Shown: one piece after another, positions 25,406 through 34,490 of the stretch
How positions within the stretch are numbered: the stretch's first letter is position 1
Layout of the letters: the number at the start of each line of letters is the position of its first letter
From: Methylomonas montana
Lineage (GTDB): Bacteria; Pseudomonadota; Gammaproteobacteria; Methylococcales; Methylomonadaceae
Direction of reading: 5' to 3'
Assembly (NCBI RefSeq): GCF_030490285.1
Contig: NZ_CP129884.1
Location: forward strand, 248,001-312,000
Length of the DNA stretch: 64,000 bases
The notes under the pieces: model-generated
Told to the model about the DNA's origin: nothing
Databases searched by the model: none
Seen by the model: only the letters and a program-made list of their open reading frames with translations
Program-made: the position numbers and the translations under genes

Positions 25406-27376
25406 ATGAAATACGCTCCGCAACCATTGCTCGTTTCTCTCGCCCTGCTTCAGGTCAGCGCCGCCGTGTTGGCTGACACCAAGCCCGAAGAACTCGACGC
25501 CACCGAGGTGGTCGCCAGTCCGATTATCGAAGAAAACCATCTGGACGAATTTTCCGAAGTGTCGGCGCTGGTCACCGAAGAGCAAATCCGCGATCAAAAT
25601 GCTTTGGATCTGGCATCCGTGCTGAAAAGAACGCCCGGTGTGCAGATCTCGCGCTATAACCCGGTTGGCGCATTTGGCGGCGACCAAGGCGGCGCGGTGT
25701 CGATTCGGGGCCAGGGCACCGGCAGGCCGGGTAGCGAGATTAAAACCTATATCGACGATATTCCGATGTATATGGCGACCTGGAATCATCCGCTATTGGA
25801 TTTACTGCCGGTCAACGGCATGCAGTCGATCACCGTCTACAAAGGCCCGCAACCGCATATCAACGGCAATAACTTTGGCTCTATCAATCTGCAAACCAAG
25901 ACTGCCGTCGAGGATGGTATACACGGCAGCGGCCGTTTATCCGGCGGGTTTTTCGGTACGATCACCGAACAAGCCGATGTACAGGGCAAATACGGCGATT
26001 TCGATTTCTCGCTGGCGCAAGGCTACGCCAAGTCCGACGGCCACCGCGAGAACGGTTTTGGCGAGTTGAGAAATGTGATGGGCAAGGCCGGTTATCAAAT
26101 CAATCCGAATTGGCGCTCAGACGTAACGTTTTTGTATGCCGACAACAAAGCTGGCGACCCCGGCCAATATGGCGTCACTCCGCCGATTGGCGAATACGAT
26201 ACGACCGCGGGCATGGTTGGCGCCAGCGTCAGCCACGAACACGGCGACTGGCAAGGTAAATTTACGATTTACCATAATGGCGGCGACGGCGATTGGCTGA
26301 ATCAAAATACTTATTTCACCGGCTTTGCCGACAGCCGGTCGAATCTGTTAAGCCAATACAGCATGGATGGCTTTCGCTGGAAGGAACAATTTTCGCCTTG
26401 GCAGGGCGGCACGATACTCGCCGGCATCGATAACGAATGGCTGAACGGTAAAGTGACTAACTTGGGAGCGCAAACCAATCATCAGGTTTATCAATTCGCG
26501 ACGCCGACCTTCAGGCTAACCAGCCCTTATTTGGCACTGAATCACGAGTTTGCGTTGAATAAAGATTGGGTGATGATCCCGTCGATGGGTGTGCGTTTTT
26601 ACGATCATAGTCATTACCAATCCAAAGCCTCACCGCATGCAGGTCTGTCTTTTGTTTCCAAGGATTTGACCTTGTACGGCAATGTGTCCAATGGCGTCAA
26701 TTACCCTGGTATCGATGCCGCCGCCAATGCCGGGGCATTATCCAATGTGCCACTCAATATGTTTTCCGGCGGCTTTTTGCCGAATTTTTCAGCCAACGGC
26801 TGGCAAAATTTATCGCCCGAAAACGTCGATCACGCCGAAGTGGGTTTGAAAGCCTCGCCGTTTAAAACCACGCAAATCGACTTGAGTTTCTTCATCGACA
26901 ATGTCAAAAACCGTTACGTGTTCGATTTAACCCAAGGCTCTTATCTCAACTACGGCTCATACTGGATGCGCGGTTTGGAAGCATCCGTGAAACAAGAGTT
27001 GATAGCCGACTGGACTCTGTTTGCAGGACTGACGCTGCTGAATCCGAGCATTCCGAATTTGCCGTACACGCCGGAACAGGCCGTCACCGCCGGCATCAAC
27101 GGCCCGATCGGTCCGTTGCGCTTCTCGTTCGATCTGCAATATCAATCCCGGACCTGGGCGTTGAATCGGGCCCGCAATGTCGCCGAGGTGAATAACCAAC
27201 GTGTCGAGGCGTTTACCGTGGCCAATACCCGGCTGGCTTACCCGATCCCGGAGTTAGGCAAAAAAGGCGAAGTGTTTGTCAGCGTGGAAAACTTGTTCGA
27301 TAAACGCTATGTGTATCGCCCCGGTTATCAAATGCCGGGTATTTGGGGGCAGATCGGTATTGCCGCAAGCTTTTAA
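25406..27376 (+). CDS. TonB-dependent outer membrane receptor
   Basis: A receptor of 656 residues with a signal peptide (1-24, ending LAD). The plug domain lies at about 40-160, with a TonB-box-like EVVAS segment early and the signature VSIRGQGTGRPGSEIKTYIDDIPM and SITVYKGPQPH. A 22-stranded barrel follows, ending in FVSVENLFDKRYVYRPGYQMPGIWGQIGIAASF, the classical TonB receptor C-terminus with a terminal Phe. It faces an AraC gene of the PchR type and precedes an exported amidohydrolase and two MacB-like permeases. It could take up a siderophore or another large ligand, but the sequence alone does not say which. Confidence 0.93.
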   Translation: MKYAPQPLLVSLALLQVSAAVLADTKPEELDATEVVASPIIEENHLDEFSEVSALVTEEQIRDQNALDLASVLKRTPGVQISRYNPVGAFGGDQGGAVSIRGQGTGRPGSEIKTYIDDIPMYMATWNHPLLDLLPVNGMQSITVYKGPQPHINGNNFGSINLQTKTAVEDGIHGSGRLSGGFFGTITEQADVQGKYGDFDFSLAQGYAKSDGHRENGFGELRNVMGKAGYQINPNWRSDVTFLYADNKAGDPGQYGVTPPIGEYDTTAGMVGASVSHEHGDWQGKFTIYHNGGDGDWLNQNTYFTGFADSRSNLLSQYSMDGFRWKEQFSPWQGGTILAGIDNEWLNGKVTNLGAQTNHQVYQFATPTFRLTSPYLALNHEFALNKDWVMIPSMGVRFYDHSHYQSKASPHAGLSFVSKDLTLYGNVSNGVNYPGIDAAANAGALSNVPLNMFSGGFLPNFSANGWQNLSPENVDHAEVGLKASPFKTTQIDLSFFIDNVKNRYVFDLTQGSYLNYGSYWMRGLEASVKQELIADWTLFAGLTLLNPSIPNLPYTPEQAVTAGINGPIGPLRFSFDLQYQSRTWALNRARNVAEVNNQRVEAFTVANTRLAYPIPELGKKGEVFVSVENLFDKRYVYRPGYQMPGIWGQIGIAASF

Positions 27377-27443
27377 GCGATTCAATCCACCCAAACTCAG
27401 CTGTGCCGGTGAAAGCCGGCGCTGCTTTTTTGCAAAAAACGCC

Positions 27444-28661
27444 ATGAACACCCAATCCAGTTTTAAGCGTTGCCTCCGATTGCTATCGATTCTGGCACTG
27501 ACATTACCGGCCAGCGCTGCCTTCCCCCAGGAGCTACCGTTGCTCATCGCGGCCGCGCGGGTTTTCGACGGGTACGCGATCAGAAACGATGCGGCGGTGC
27601 TGATTACCGACGGCAAAATAGCCAGGATAGACAGTCGAGAAGCTTTTAAAGAGGTCGATGTCGACACGCACGATCTAGGCGATGCCACGCTGCTGCCGGG
27701 CTTCATCGAGTTACATGCTCATCTGACCTATCAACACGTCCCGGCGGATACGGTGCTGCGTCACGGCATCACCACGGTGCGCGACGTCGGCGGGCCGCTG
27801 CATCAGCCGTACGGCGGCGACGGCAATTTACGCTTGCTGACCTCCGGGCCGATTCTCACCGCACCGGCCGGCTATCCGATACCCAGTCTGGGCGAAACCG
27901 ATATTGCTTTACCGGTGGCCAACGAACAGCAGGCGCGGGAAGCGGTGCGTAAACTGGTAGCCGGTGGCGCGGCGGTGATAAAAGTCGCGCTGGAACCCGG
28001 TGGCGAAGCCGGCGCACCGTGGTCGGGAGGGCATGCGCATAGCCATGCGCATCAGCATGGACATGATGTTGCACCAGCGCCCGCAAGTTGGCCGCTATTG
28101 CCGGTAAACGTCGTCAAAGCCATCGTCGACGAAGCGCATTTGCTGGGCCGCAAAGTCAGCGCCCATCTCGCCGAGCCAAAAGGCGCACAACTGGCGTTGG
28201 ATGCCGGCATCGACGAATGGGCGCACACGCCGTGCGAGGCATTGCCCGACGCGCAACTGCAGCGAGCCGTGGCGCAACAAGTTAGAATCGTCAGCACGAT
28301 AGACACGCTATCCAAATGCCCCGGTGTAATTGGCAACATCCAGCGTTTGGCAGCGCTGAATGCCGATTTTTTGTACGGCGCCGAAATCGCTCATCCCGAC
28401 ATCCCTTGGGGCATAGACGGCCAGGAATTGCTATATTTGCAACACCTGGCCGGCATGGCGCCGCTGGAGGTAATCCGTACCGCAACCTCAAAAGCCGGCC
28501 AGCATCTGAATATCCCCTTGCTCGGCACCTTGCTGCCCGGCGCGCCGGCGGATTTGATCGCGGTAAAGGGCGATCCGACCCAAAAGCTTAAATTGTTGGA
28601 ATATCCGGATTTGGTGATGTCAGGCGGTAAATTAGTGATCAACCACTTCGTAGCAAGGTAA
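27444..28661 (+). CDS. Exported amidohydrolase family protein
   Basis: A metal-dependent hydrolase of 405 residues with a signal peptide (about 1-28, ending SAA) and so probably periplasmic. The TIM-barrel metal ligands are visible as HAH in LPGFIELHAHLTY, a Lys in AAVIKVALE, and two His in KVSAHLAEP and DEWAHTPCE. The catalytic Asp expected in a GTD-type motif is replaced by Glu: the segment reads YGAEIAH with E314. Residues about 197-208 form a His-rich loop (HAHSHAHQHGHD) that may bind metal. The gene follows the TonB receptor after 67 bases. The substrate is unknown; peptide or lactam hydrolysis fits the family. Confidence 0.88.
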   Translation: MNTQSSFKRCLRLLSILALTLPASAAFPQELPLLIAAARVFDGYAIRNDAAVLITDGKIARIDSREAFKEVDVDTHDLGDATLLPGFIELHAHLTYQHVPADTVLRHGITTVRDVGGPLHQPYGGDGNLRLLTSGPILTAPAGYPIPSLGETDIALPVANEQQAREAVRKLVAGGAAVIKVALEPGGEAGAPWSGGHAHSHAHQHGHDVAPAPASWPLLPVNVVKAIVDEAHLLGRKVSAHLAEPKGAQLALDAGIDEWAHTPCEALPDAQLQRAVAQQVRIVSTIDTLSKCPGVIGNIQRLAALNADFLYGAEIAHPDIPWGIDGQELLYLQHLAGMAPLEVIRTATSKAGQHLNIPLLGTLLPGAPADLIAVKGDPTQKLKLLEYPDLVMSGGKLVINHFVAR

Positions 28662-28753
28662 ATCTCGTCCCGCTTGGAGCAGTTAGCATTTTGGTGCTGG
28701 GTATTGTCGCCGGTTCCGGCTAAACTGCCGGTTAATCTTGCTATCCAATCGCC

Positions 28754-29959
28754 ATGCTCAGCAAAGATCTACTCCTTCAGGCCGGCAAAGCCATCCAGAC
28801 CCAGCCGCTACGCGCCGCGCTGATTATTTTGGCGATGAGCATCGGCGTGGCTTCCGTGAACGTGTTGACTGCGTTGGGCGACAGCGCCCGCAATTATGTG
28901 GTGCATGAATTCGAATCGCTGGGCACCCATCTGGTCATCGTGCTGCCCGGCCGCACCGAAACCACTGGCGGCCATCCGCCGCTGTTCGGCGAAACGCCGC
29001 GTGATTTGACGCTGGACGATGCCGCCGCCTTGTTCCGCAGCAAACAAGTCGCGGCAATAGCGCCGGTCAGCATCGGCTCGGCGCCGGTGTCCGTCGGCGG
29101 TCTGGAGCGGGAAACCAATGTGATGGGCTCCACGCATGCTTTGCTACGTGTACGGCATTTAACGATGGCCCAAGGCCAATTTCTGCCGGAAGCCGACGCC
29201 GACAAGGAAAGCTCGGTTTGCGTGATCGGCAAAACCATCAGCGAAGAACTGTTCGCGCACCAGCAAGCGGTCGGCCAATGGCTACGCATCAACGACCGGC
29301 GTTTTCGGGTGATTGGTGTGTTGGCCAAGGAAGGCCAATCGATAGGCACCGGTTTCGACGAGTTGATCATCGTGCCGGTGGCGTCCGCGCAGGCCTTGTT
29401 CGACAGCCATTCGCTGTTTCGGATTTTGCTTGAGGCGCATTCGGAAGCGGCCATGTATAAGGCCGTCGATGAGGTTCGCGACATCATCAAGCTACGCCAC
29501 GAAGGCGAGGACGACGTAACGGTGATTACCCAGGACAGTGTGGTCAACACCTTCGACAAAATCCTCACCGCGCTGACATTCACGGTGGCCGGTATCGCCG
29601 CGGTCAGTCTGGCGGTGGCCGGGGTGTTGGTGATGAATGTGATGCTGGTCAGCGTCAGTCAGCGCACCGCGGAGATTGGCTTGCTGAAAGCGCTAGGTGC
29701 CACGCAAGGCCAGTTGCAACGCTGGTTTTTATGCGAAGCCGCCTTACTTTCCCTGGCCGGGGCGCTGGTCGGCAGCGTGATCGGCCAGTTCGGCATTCTG
29801 GTTTTGCAGTGGCTGTACCCGAATTTCCCGGTCGCGCTGCCGGTTTGGGCTCGGCTATCGGCCTTGGCGGTGGCGTTGGCCACCGGTTTGCTCTTCGGGG
29901 TATTGCCGGCTCGCAAGGCGGCGCGGCTGGACCCGGTCGCGGCATTGGCCAGGCGCTAA
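28754..29959 (+). CDS. MacB-like ABC exporter permease 1
   Basis: A permease of 401 residues with the FtsX/MacB architecture: an N-terminal helix (about 20-40), a large periplasmic MacB_PCD domain and three C-terminal helices. Signatures are ALIILAMSIGVASVNVLTALGDSARNYV at the start, and VAGIAAVSLAVAGVLVMNVMLVSVSQRTAEIGLLKALGAT then ATGLLFGVLPARKAARLDPVAALARR at the end. It lacks its own ATPase domain. The second permease starts two bases after its stop, so they probably form a heterodimer. Confidence 0.93.
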   Translation: MLSKDLLLQAGKAIQTQPLRAALIILAMSIGVASVNVLTALGDSARNYVVHEFESLGTHLVIVLPGRTETTGGHPPLFGETPRDLTLDDAAALFRSKQVAAIAPVSIGSAPVSVGGLERETNVMGSTHALLRVRHLTMAQGQFLPEADADKESSVCVIGKTISEELFAHQQAVGQWLRINDRRFRVIGVLAKEGQSIGTGFDELIIVPVASAQALFDSHSLFRILLEAHSEAAMYKAVDEVRDIIKLRHEGEDDVTVITQDSVVNTFDKILTALTFTVAGIAAVSLAVAGVLVMNVMLVSVSQRTAEIGLLKALGATQGQLQRWFLCEAALLSLAGALVGSVIGQFGILVLQWLYPNFPVALPVWARLSALAVALATGLLFGVLPARKAARLDPVAALARR

Positions 29960-29961
29960 CG

Positions 29962-31161
29962 ATGAACTGGCTGGATCTAGCTAAACTGGCGCTGAGCAGC
30001 ATTACCAGTCACAAACAGCGCTCGTTACTCACCGCGCTGGGGCTAATCATCGGCATTGCCGCCGTGGTGATTTTGACCTCCATCGGCCGCGGCATCCATC
30101 GTTTCGTATTGGCTGAGTTTACCCAGTTCGGCACGCATTTGATCGCGGTCTATCCTGGCAAGACCACCACTTTTGGTTTATCCGGCGCGACGATCAGCAC
30201 GGTGCGGCCCTTGTCCGCCGCCGACGCCGCCAGCCTGGAAAATCTGGATCATGTGTTGGCAGCGATGCCTATGATACAGGGCAATGCCCGGATCGAAGCC
30301 GGCAACAAACAGCGCCGCGCCAATGTATTTGGAGTTGGTGCGGCCTTGCCGCTGGTCTGGCAGCTTAAAGTCGATAGCGGCCGCTTTTTACCCAACGACG
30401 GCCTGGACAACCCGCGCGCTTTCGCGGTGTTGGGCAGCAAAATGCGCGCAGAATTATTCGGCAATGCCAGCCCTTTGGGTCAGCGCATCCGCATCGGCAG
30501 CGACCGTTTCCGGGTGATTGGCGTGATGCAGGCTAAAGGCCAGATGCTGGGCTTTGATCTGGACGATACGGTGTTTATCGCCAGCGGCAAGGCAATGGAA
30601 ATGTTCGACCGCCAGAGTTTGATGGAAATCGATTTGCTGTACAGCAGCGAAACCAGCGCGGAAAGCGTGGAGCAAGCCATCAAGCGCCGCTTGATCGCCC
30701 GCCACGGCGCCGAGGATTTTACGATTATTACCCAAAACCAGATGCTGGAAAAAATGGATTCGGTATTGAGCGTTTTGACCTTGGCCGTGGCGGCGTTGGG
30801 TAGCATCTCGTTGCTGGTCGGTTCGGTCGGCATCCTGACCATCATGACCATCGCCGTATCGGAACGGGTGTCGGAGATTGGTCTGCTGCGGGCCATCGGA
30901 GCGGAACGCGGCGTGGTGTTTCGCTTGTTTCTGGGCGAAGCCTTACTGTTAAGTTTGGCTGGCGGCGCGGGCGGGGTAATGCTGGGCATAGCCTTGGTGC
31001 AGCTCGCCGCCGCTTTCGTTCCGGCTTTGCCGGTACAATTGGCGTGGAGCTATATTGTGGCCGCGTTTGCGATTTCCTTAGGCATAGGCGTCGCGGCCGG
31101 CGTGGCACCAGCCATCAAAGCCGCCAGATTGAATCCCTTGGAGGCTTTGCGGGCGGAGTGA
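29962..31161 (+). CDS. MacB-like ABC exporter permease 2
   Basis: A 399-residue permease paralogous to the preceding gene. It has ITSHKQRSLLTALGLIIGIAAVVILTSIGRGI at the N-terminus, the periplasmic domain, and LGSISLLVGSVGILTIMTIAVSERVSEIGLLRAIGAERG plus IAAGVAPAIKAARLNPLEALRAE at the C-terminus. The best candidate partners are the ATPase (20115-20777) and the MacA-like adaptor (18982-20118). Together they would make a tripartite exporter. Confidence 0.93.
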   Translation: MNWLDLAKLALSSITSHKQRSLLTALGLIIGIAAVVILTSIGRGIHRFVLAEFTQFGTHLIAVYPGKTTTFGLSGATISTVRPLSAADAASLENLDHVLAAMPMIQGNARIEAGNKQRRANVFGVGAALPLVWQLKVDSGRFLPNDGLDNPRAFAVLGSKMRAELFGNASPLGQRIRIGSDRFRVIGVMQAKGQMLGFDLDDTVFIASGKAMEMFDRQSLMEIDLLYSSETSAESVEQAIKRRLIARHGAEDFTIITQNQMLEKMDSVLSVLTLAVAALGSISLLVGSVGILTIMTIAVSERVSEIGLLRAIGAERGVVFRLFLGEALLLSLAGGAGGVMLGIALVQLAAAFVPALPVQLAWSYIVAAFAISLGIGVAAGVAPAIKAARLNPLEALRAE

Positions 31162-31194
31162 GCCGCTTGGTAGTTGCATATCGTTGAGCTTCCT

Positions 31195-31220
31195 CTCTCA
31201 GTCTCAGGCGAGAGTTTTTT
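31195..31220 (+). terminator. Weak candidate terminator after the permease genes
   Basis: A short stem CTCTC/GAGAG with a 10-base loop followed by TTTTTT. The stem is only five pairs, so this is a low-confidence prediction for the end of the exporter transcript. Confidence 0.3.
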
Positions 31221-31375
31221 GTCATTTGACGATACGGTCGCTCAAATCGGCACATCGATTTGTAGTGCAAAACCAGGTGTTTCGCGGTTTGGTTTTGCTG
31301 GAGGGAACTGGCCGGGGGGATTCTCGGCTATGCTTATCCGGCGACTTTAATCCACGGCATGACATGAGGGCCTTT

Positions 31376-31648
31376 ATGCTGAATATTAGCAATTATTACG
31401 AGCAACTGGTGATAGACCGCCTTTGGAAGCTTGCCGAAGAGGCCGTCGAGCCGTTCAGTCAAGCGTTTCAGGAAGATGTGGCTTGCCTGGCGCTGAACAA
31501 ATTGTCGCCCTGTTATGTGCGCAACTCCATCGACAAATCCATTAATATCGGCGAAAAGCAATATCAGGAAATGGTCGAAGCGGTCGATTTGGCGATAACA
31601 CAAGGTATCGAAACGGTTCAGCGCCGCACGCATGGCGACAGAGAGTAG
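31376..31648 (+). CDS. ComFB family protein
   Basis: A 90-residue protein of the late competence protein ComFB family. The conserved pattern starts NYYEQLVIDRLWKLAEEAVEPFSQAFQEDVACLALNKLSPCYVRNSID. In cyanobacteria and some other bacteria ComFB homologues bind c-di-nucleotides and affect motility or competence; the role here is unknown, though a diguanylate cyclase gene lies nearby. The start is ATG at 31376 with GAGGG five bases upstream; an ATG four codons earlier is the alternative. Confidence 0.86.
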   Translation: MLNISNYYEQLVIDRLWKLAEEAVEPFSQAFQEDVACLALNKLSPCYVRNSIDKSINIGEKQYQEMVEAVDLAITQGIETVQRRTHGDRE

Positions 31649-31726
31649 CGATTTGGCGGCGGTACATGACGTTTCCCGTCCGCGCCATGAGCCTATGAGT
31701 TTTTCAATCGATCCGGAGATACCATC

Positions 31727-31927
31727 ATGAAAATCGTTTTAATCGGGCTCGCTATCAGCATGCTGTTGGCAGGCTGTTCCTCGTCTAACGAAGAATCCAA
31801 GGCCAAGCAAACCCAAAACCAGGAGCTTTACAAGGCCGTCAATGCGCCGTTGGATAAGGCGAAAGGCGCGGAACAACAGATTTTCGATGGCGCCAGCGAA
31901 CAGCAAAAGCAGGCCGAGAATTTGTGA
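31727..31927 (+). CDS. Small lipoprotein
   Basis: A 66-residue protein with a signal peptide and lipobox LAGC (Cys at 17, CSSSNE following). The mature 50 residues are polar and helical, rich in Gln, Lys and Glu, and match no family I recognise. It appears to be a surface or periplasm-anchored lipoprotein. Confidence 0.78.
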   Translation: MKIVLIGLAISMLLAGCSSSNEESKAKQTQNQELYKAVNAPLDKAKGAEQQIFDGASEQQKQAENL

Positions 31928-31967
31928 CGGTAGTTTTTAAAAAAGATTGGGACGGTTTAAAACGAAA

Positions 31968-32000
31968 AAACCCCGCCGAATCTAAGATTCGGCGGGGTTT
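31968..32000 (-). terminator. Rho-independent terminator of the OmpA-like lipoprotein gene
   Basis: A 16-base perfect stem (AAACCCCGCCGAATCT and its complement, about 11 GC pairs) with a one-base formal loop. On the minus strand it is followed by a T-rich run (TTTTTTCGTTTT). It lies between convergent genes, but the T-run supports termination mainly of the gene read on the minus strand. Confidence 0.88.
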
Positions 32001-32011
32001 GGGTGCAAACC

Positions 32012-32707
32012 TTATTTCACGTTAGGGCAGTCGATATAGGCAGGATGCGAGGTGAGGACAACGGCAACACGGTGACTTTGATCCGCCGTGTTATCGGGGC
32101 CGTGGGCTTCACCGGTTGCTGTTACGACAAGTTGTGAAGGCTTGGCGCCTTGTTTGATCAACATATTGCTGACCGTACGGGCTCTTCTTTCCGACAAATC
32201 TTGGTTATAGGCTGGTTTGCCTACCGTGTCTGTCGATGCGGCCACGGTGGCTGATGCATCGGGATGCTCGTGTAAAAACCGACCGATGTGGCCAATGGTG
32301 TCATCCTTGGTTTTGAAAGGCACATCGCTAGCGGTTTTGAAGTACGCAACCGTTTCGTGCACATTTTCGTGCTCGTGATGGTTTTTGCCGTGCACATCGG
32401 TCAGCCATTGGCAATACTCTTTCTCCGAGGCCGAAATGTGCGCTGCGGCCGATTTGGCCGCCTCTTGCGCTTTTAGAGTTTCGTCGATGTTCCAGTAGTA
32501 GTCGTTTTGCCAGTGTTTCAGCACATGATTGGCCGTTTTCAGATCTTTTTCTGCAGCCGATGCATGGAGTAAGGCTTGACCGTAATGGCCTTTGGATGCG
32601 GCATCGATTTCAGCACTGAGTCCTGCCACATCTTTTTTCGGCGTGGAGCAGGCGGTCAGCGATAGGGCCAGAACGGCAAGCGGGATGTATATGTATTTTT
32701 TTTTCAT
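32012..32707 (-). CDS. OmpA-domain outer membrane lipoprotein
   Basis: A 231-residue lipoprotein with lipobox LTAC (Cys at 20). The N-terminal part (about 25-100) is helical and rich in Ala, Lys and Glu, with a His-rich patch near 105-120. The C-terminal OmpA domain (about 120-215) contains VAYFKTASDVPF, then TDTVGKPAYNQDLSERRARTVSNMLIKQG with the peptidoglycan-binding pattern of NxxLSxxRAxxV. It probably links the outer membrane to peptidoglycan. It follows, on the same strand, the TIGR04073-type gene. Confidence 0.88.
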   Translation of the reverse strand: MKKKYIYIPLAVLALSLTACSTPKKDVAGLSAEIDAASKGHYGQALLHASAAEKDLKTANHVLKHWQNDYYWNIDETLKAQEAAKSAAAHISASEKEYCQWLTDVHGKNHHEHENVHETVAYFKTASDVPFKTKDDTIGHIGRFLHEHPDASATVAASTDTVGKPAYNQDLSERRARTVSNMLIKQGAKPSQLVVTATGEAHGPDNTADQSHRVAVVLTSHPAYIDCPNVK

Positions 32708-32741
32708 GATCTTATCCTCTAGTCAAGTGGTATCGTCCGCG

Positions 32742-33176
32742 TTACTTGCCATGATCCAGCGTGTCGGAATAGCCGTGATCCAGCGGGCCATAATGAGTCC
32801 AGTAGCCGGGGAAATGCCGGCCGAAGTAGCGGGTGTCTTCGCTAAAGCGGTCCCAGACGTATGGCGGAGAGATAAATTCACCGGTGGGTATAGGCGATAC
32901 AATCAGCTCTGCTACACCTATCAAGGTGCGGCTGACCGTGTGAGCCACACCACGCAGTAGGCCCCAACTCGAGCCAAGCAGGATGTTTTGGTCGTGAGTG
33001 ATGTTGACCACGTTTTTAGGGATTTCGATAAAACTGGTGGTTGTGTTAGCGAAGCCTTGGCTAACTCTGGACGTAAAACCTGCCAGATAACTCGGATTAT
33101 GTTCGTCCGCATTTGCCGTTTGACTTGCCAATAATGCACCAGATAGCAAACAGGTGGTAAGGAATTTGTTTTTCAT
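32742..33176 (-). CDS. Exported TIGR04073-like protein
   Basis: A 144-residue protein with a signal peptide (about 1-23, ending ANA). The mature part has FTSRVSQGFANTTTSFIEIPKNVVNITHD and the Gly-rich GSSWGLLRGVAHTVSRTLIGVAELIVSPIPT, which resembles the TIGR04073 family reported as associated with exosortase systems. No exosortase is in the window, so any such link is only an inference. It ends with a Gly-His-Asp rich tail. The start ATG at 33176 follows a gap of about 157 bases with no gene. Confidence 0.72.
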   Translation of the reverse strand: MKNKFLTTCLLSGALLASQTANADEHNPSYLAGFTSRVSQGFANTTTSFIEIPKNVVNITHDQNILLGSSWGLLRGVAHTVSRTLIGVAELIVSPIPTGEFISPPYVWDRFSEDTRYFGRHFPGYWTHYGPLDHGYSDTLDHGK

Positions 33177-33333
33177 GTTATTTTCTCCCGTTGTGTTGCA
33201 AATTGAATACTGCTAACCGTGTTAAGGATAGCAGGAGAATGCGAAAAAACACTGGAGACTAGACACTAACGCATGGTTGAGAGAAATGCAACTGGCCGAG
33301 CCGCGCAAATGGCGCTATCGGTTCGGGCAGGCT

Positions 33334-34248
33334 TTACAGTATGTCGATTTCCACCCGATTCCTGCCGTTTTTCTTGGCCCGATACAAAGCGTCGTCGGCC
33401 GCCTGAATCAACGCTTTCAAGCTTGGCGATGAGCCTGCCCGGCAGCTGCAAAGGCCGATCGAGAGCGTAGTGGGTATGCGTAGGGTGTGATAGCGGAATA
33501 CATGGCGCATCACTGTCGAGCGTATTCTTTCCGCTAAGGCCACTGCCGCGTCCGCCGGGATGGCGCGTAACAGGATGATGAATTCCTCGCCGCCATAGCG
33601 GGCCAGTAAGTCTTCCTGGCGCATCTTGGCATTCAAAATCCGCGCGAGATCTCGCAACACTTGGTCGCCGGCCAGATGGCCGAAGTTGTCGTTGGTCAGC
33701 TTGAAATGATCGGCGTCGCACATCATCACGGTCAACGGGGTGTTGTGATGCTTGCAAAAGGAAAGCGCCTGTTGCGCTCGCAGCATGAAAGCCTGGCGGT
33801 TGAGAATATTGGTCATCGCGTCGATATTCGCCGCCTGGTACAAAGCTTGTTCGGATTTGGCCTCGCAACAGCGTTTGTAATCAATCTTTAGAAAGGTATC
33901 GCCGACCCGAATTCGATCTAACAACTGAATTCGGTGCTTTTCCACCCGCTGACCGTTGACGTAAGTGCCGTTGGTGGAATTTAAGTCTTCCAGCACGATG
34001 TGTCTTCGATAAATCGAAAGCATGCCGTGGCGCCTGGAGATTTTTGGGTCAGAAATCATAATGTCGGCGGCGGGCTCGCGGCCGAAAACATGCTGGCTGC
34101 TGTGTAACTTAAATTGCTTGCCTTGTTCGCTGCCCGATAACACCACTAAATAAGGCTCCAGTGCCAAACGGTCGCGGATGGTGTCCGATAACTTGCCGAC
34201 CACGGTGTCGGATAATGGCAGTGGAGTTTTTTCGGGAGGCGTGGTCAT
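33334..34248 (-). CDS. FHA-GGDEF diguanylate cyclase
   Basis: A cytosolic protein of 304 residues. An FHA domain at about 32-122 (FGREPAADIMISDPKISRRH and NSTNGTYVNGQRV) precedes a GGDEF domain with GGEEF at 219-223. The allosteric I-site RxxD (RQED) sits five residues upstream, so both c-di-GMP synthesis and product inhibition are expected. The FHA domain binds phosphothreonine peptides, linking the enzyme to Ser/Thr kinase signalling. ATG at 34248 has AGGA eight bases upstream; an ATG at 34266 has its site too close. A 279-base gap without a convincing gene separates it from speE. Confidence 0.92.
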   Translation of the reverse strand: MTTPPEKTPLPLSDTVVGKLSDTIRDRLALEPYLVVLSGSEQGKQFKLHSSQHVFGREPAADIMISDPKISRRHGMLSIYRRHIVLEDLNSTNGTYVNGQRVEKHRIQLLDRIRVGDTFLKIDYKRCCEAKSEQALYQAANIDAMTNILNRQAFMLRAQQALSFCKHHNTPLTVMMCDADHFKLTNDNFGHLAGDQVLRDLARILNAKMRQEDLLARYGGEEFIILLRAIPADAAVALAERIRSTVMRHVFRYHTLRIPTTLSIGLCSCRAGSSPSLKALIQAADDALYRAKKNGRNRVEIDIL

Positions 34249-34490
34249 CGGCTGAATCCTAATCATCTCCTGTCGCTGGCATTGAAATACTATTTTCAGT
34301 TGCTTGTTGGGCCGCGTGGCGAAGCGCGCGAGCGATTATTACGGCGGGCTTAAGAAGATGAGCTTGCCGGTACGTCGTTCCAGTGACTCAGTGTGGCAGA
34401 TAGCGGGATTGCTAGCAAGCTGAGCGATGTCGAGCCGTCGAAAACGGCGAGCCGCTTTGGGCTTATAGCCGGTTGTCGACTGGTTGGGCG

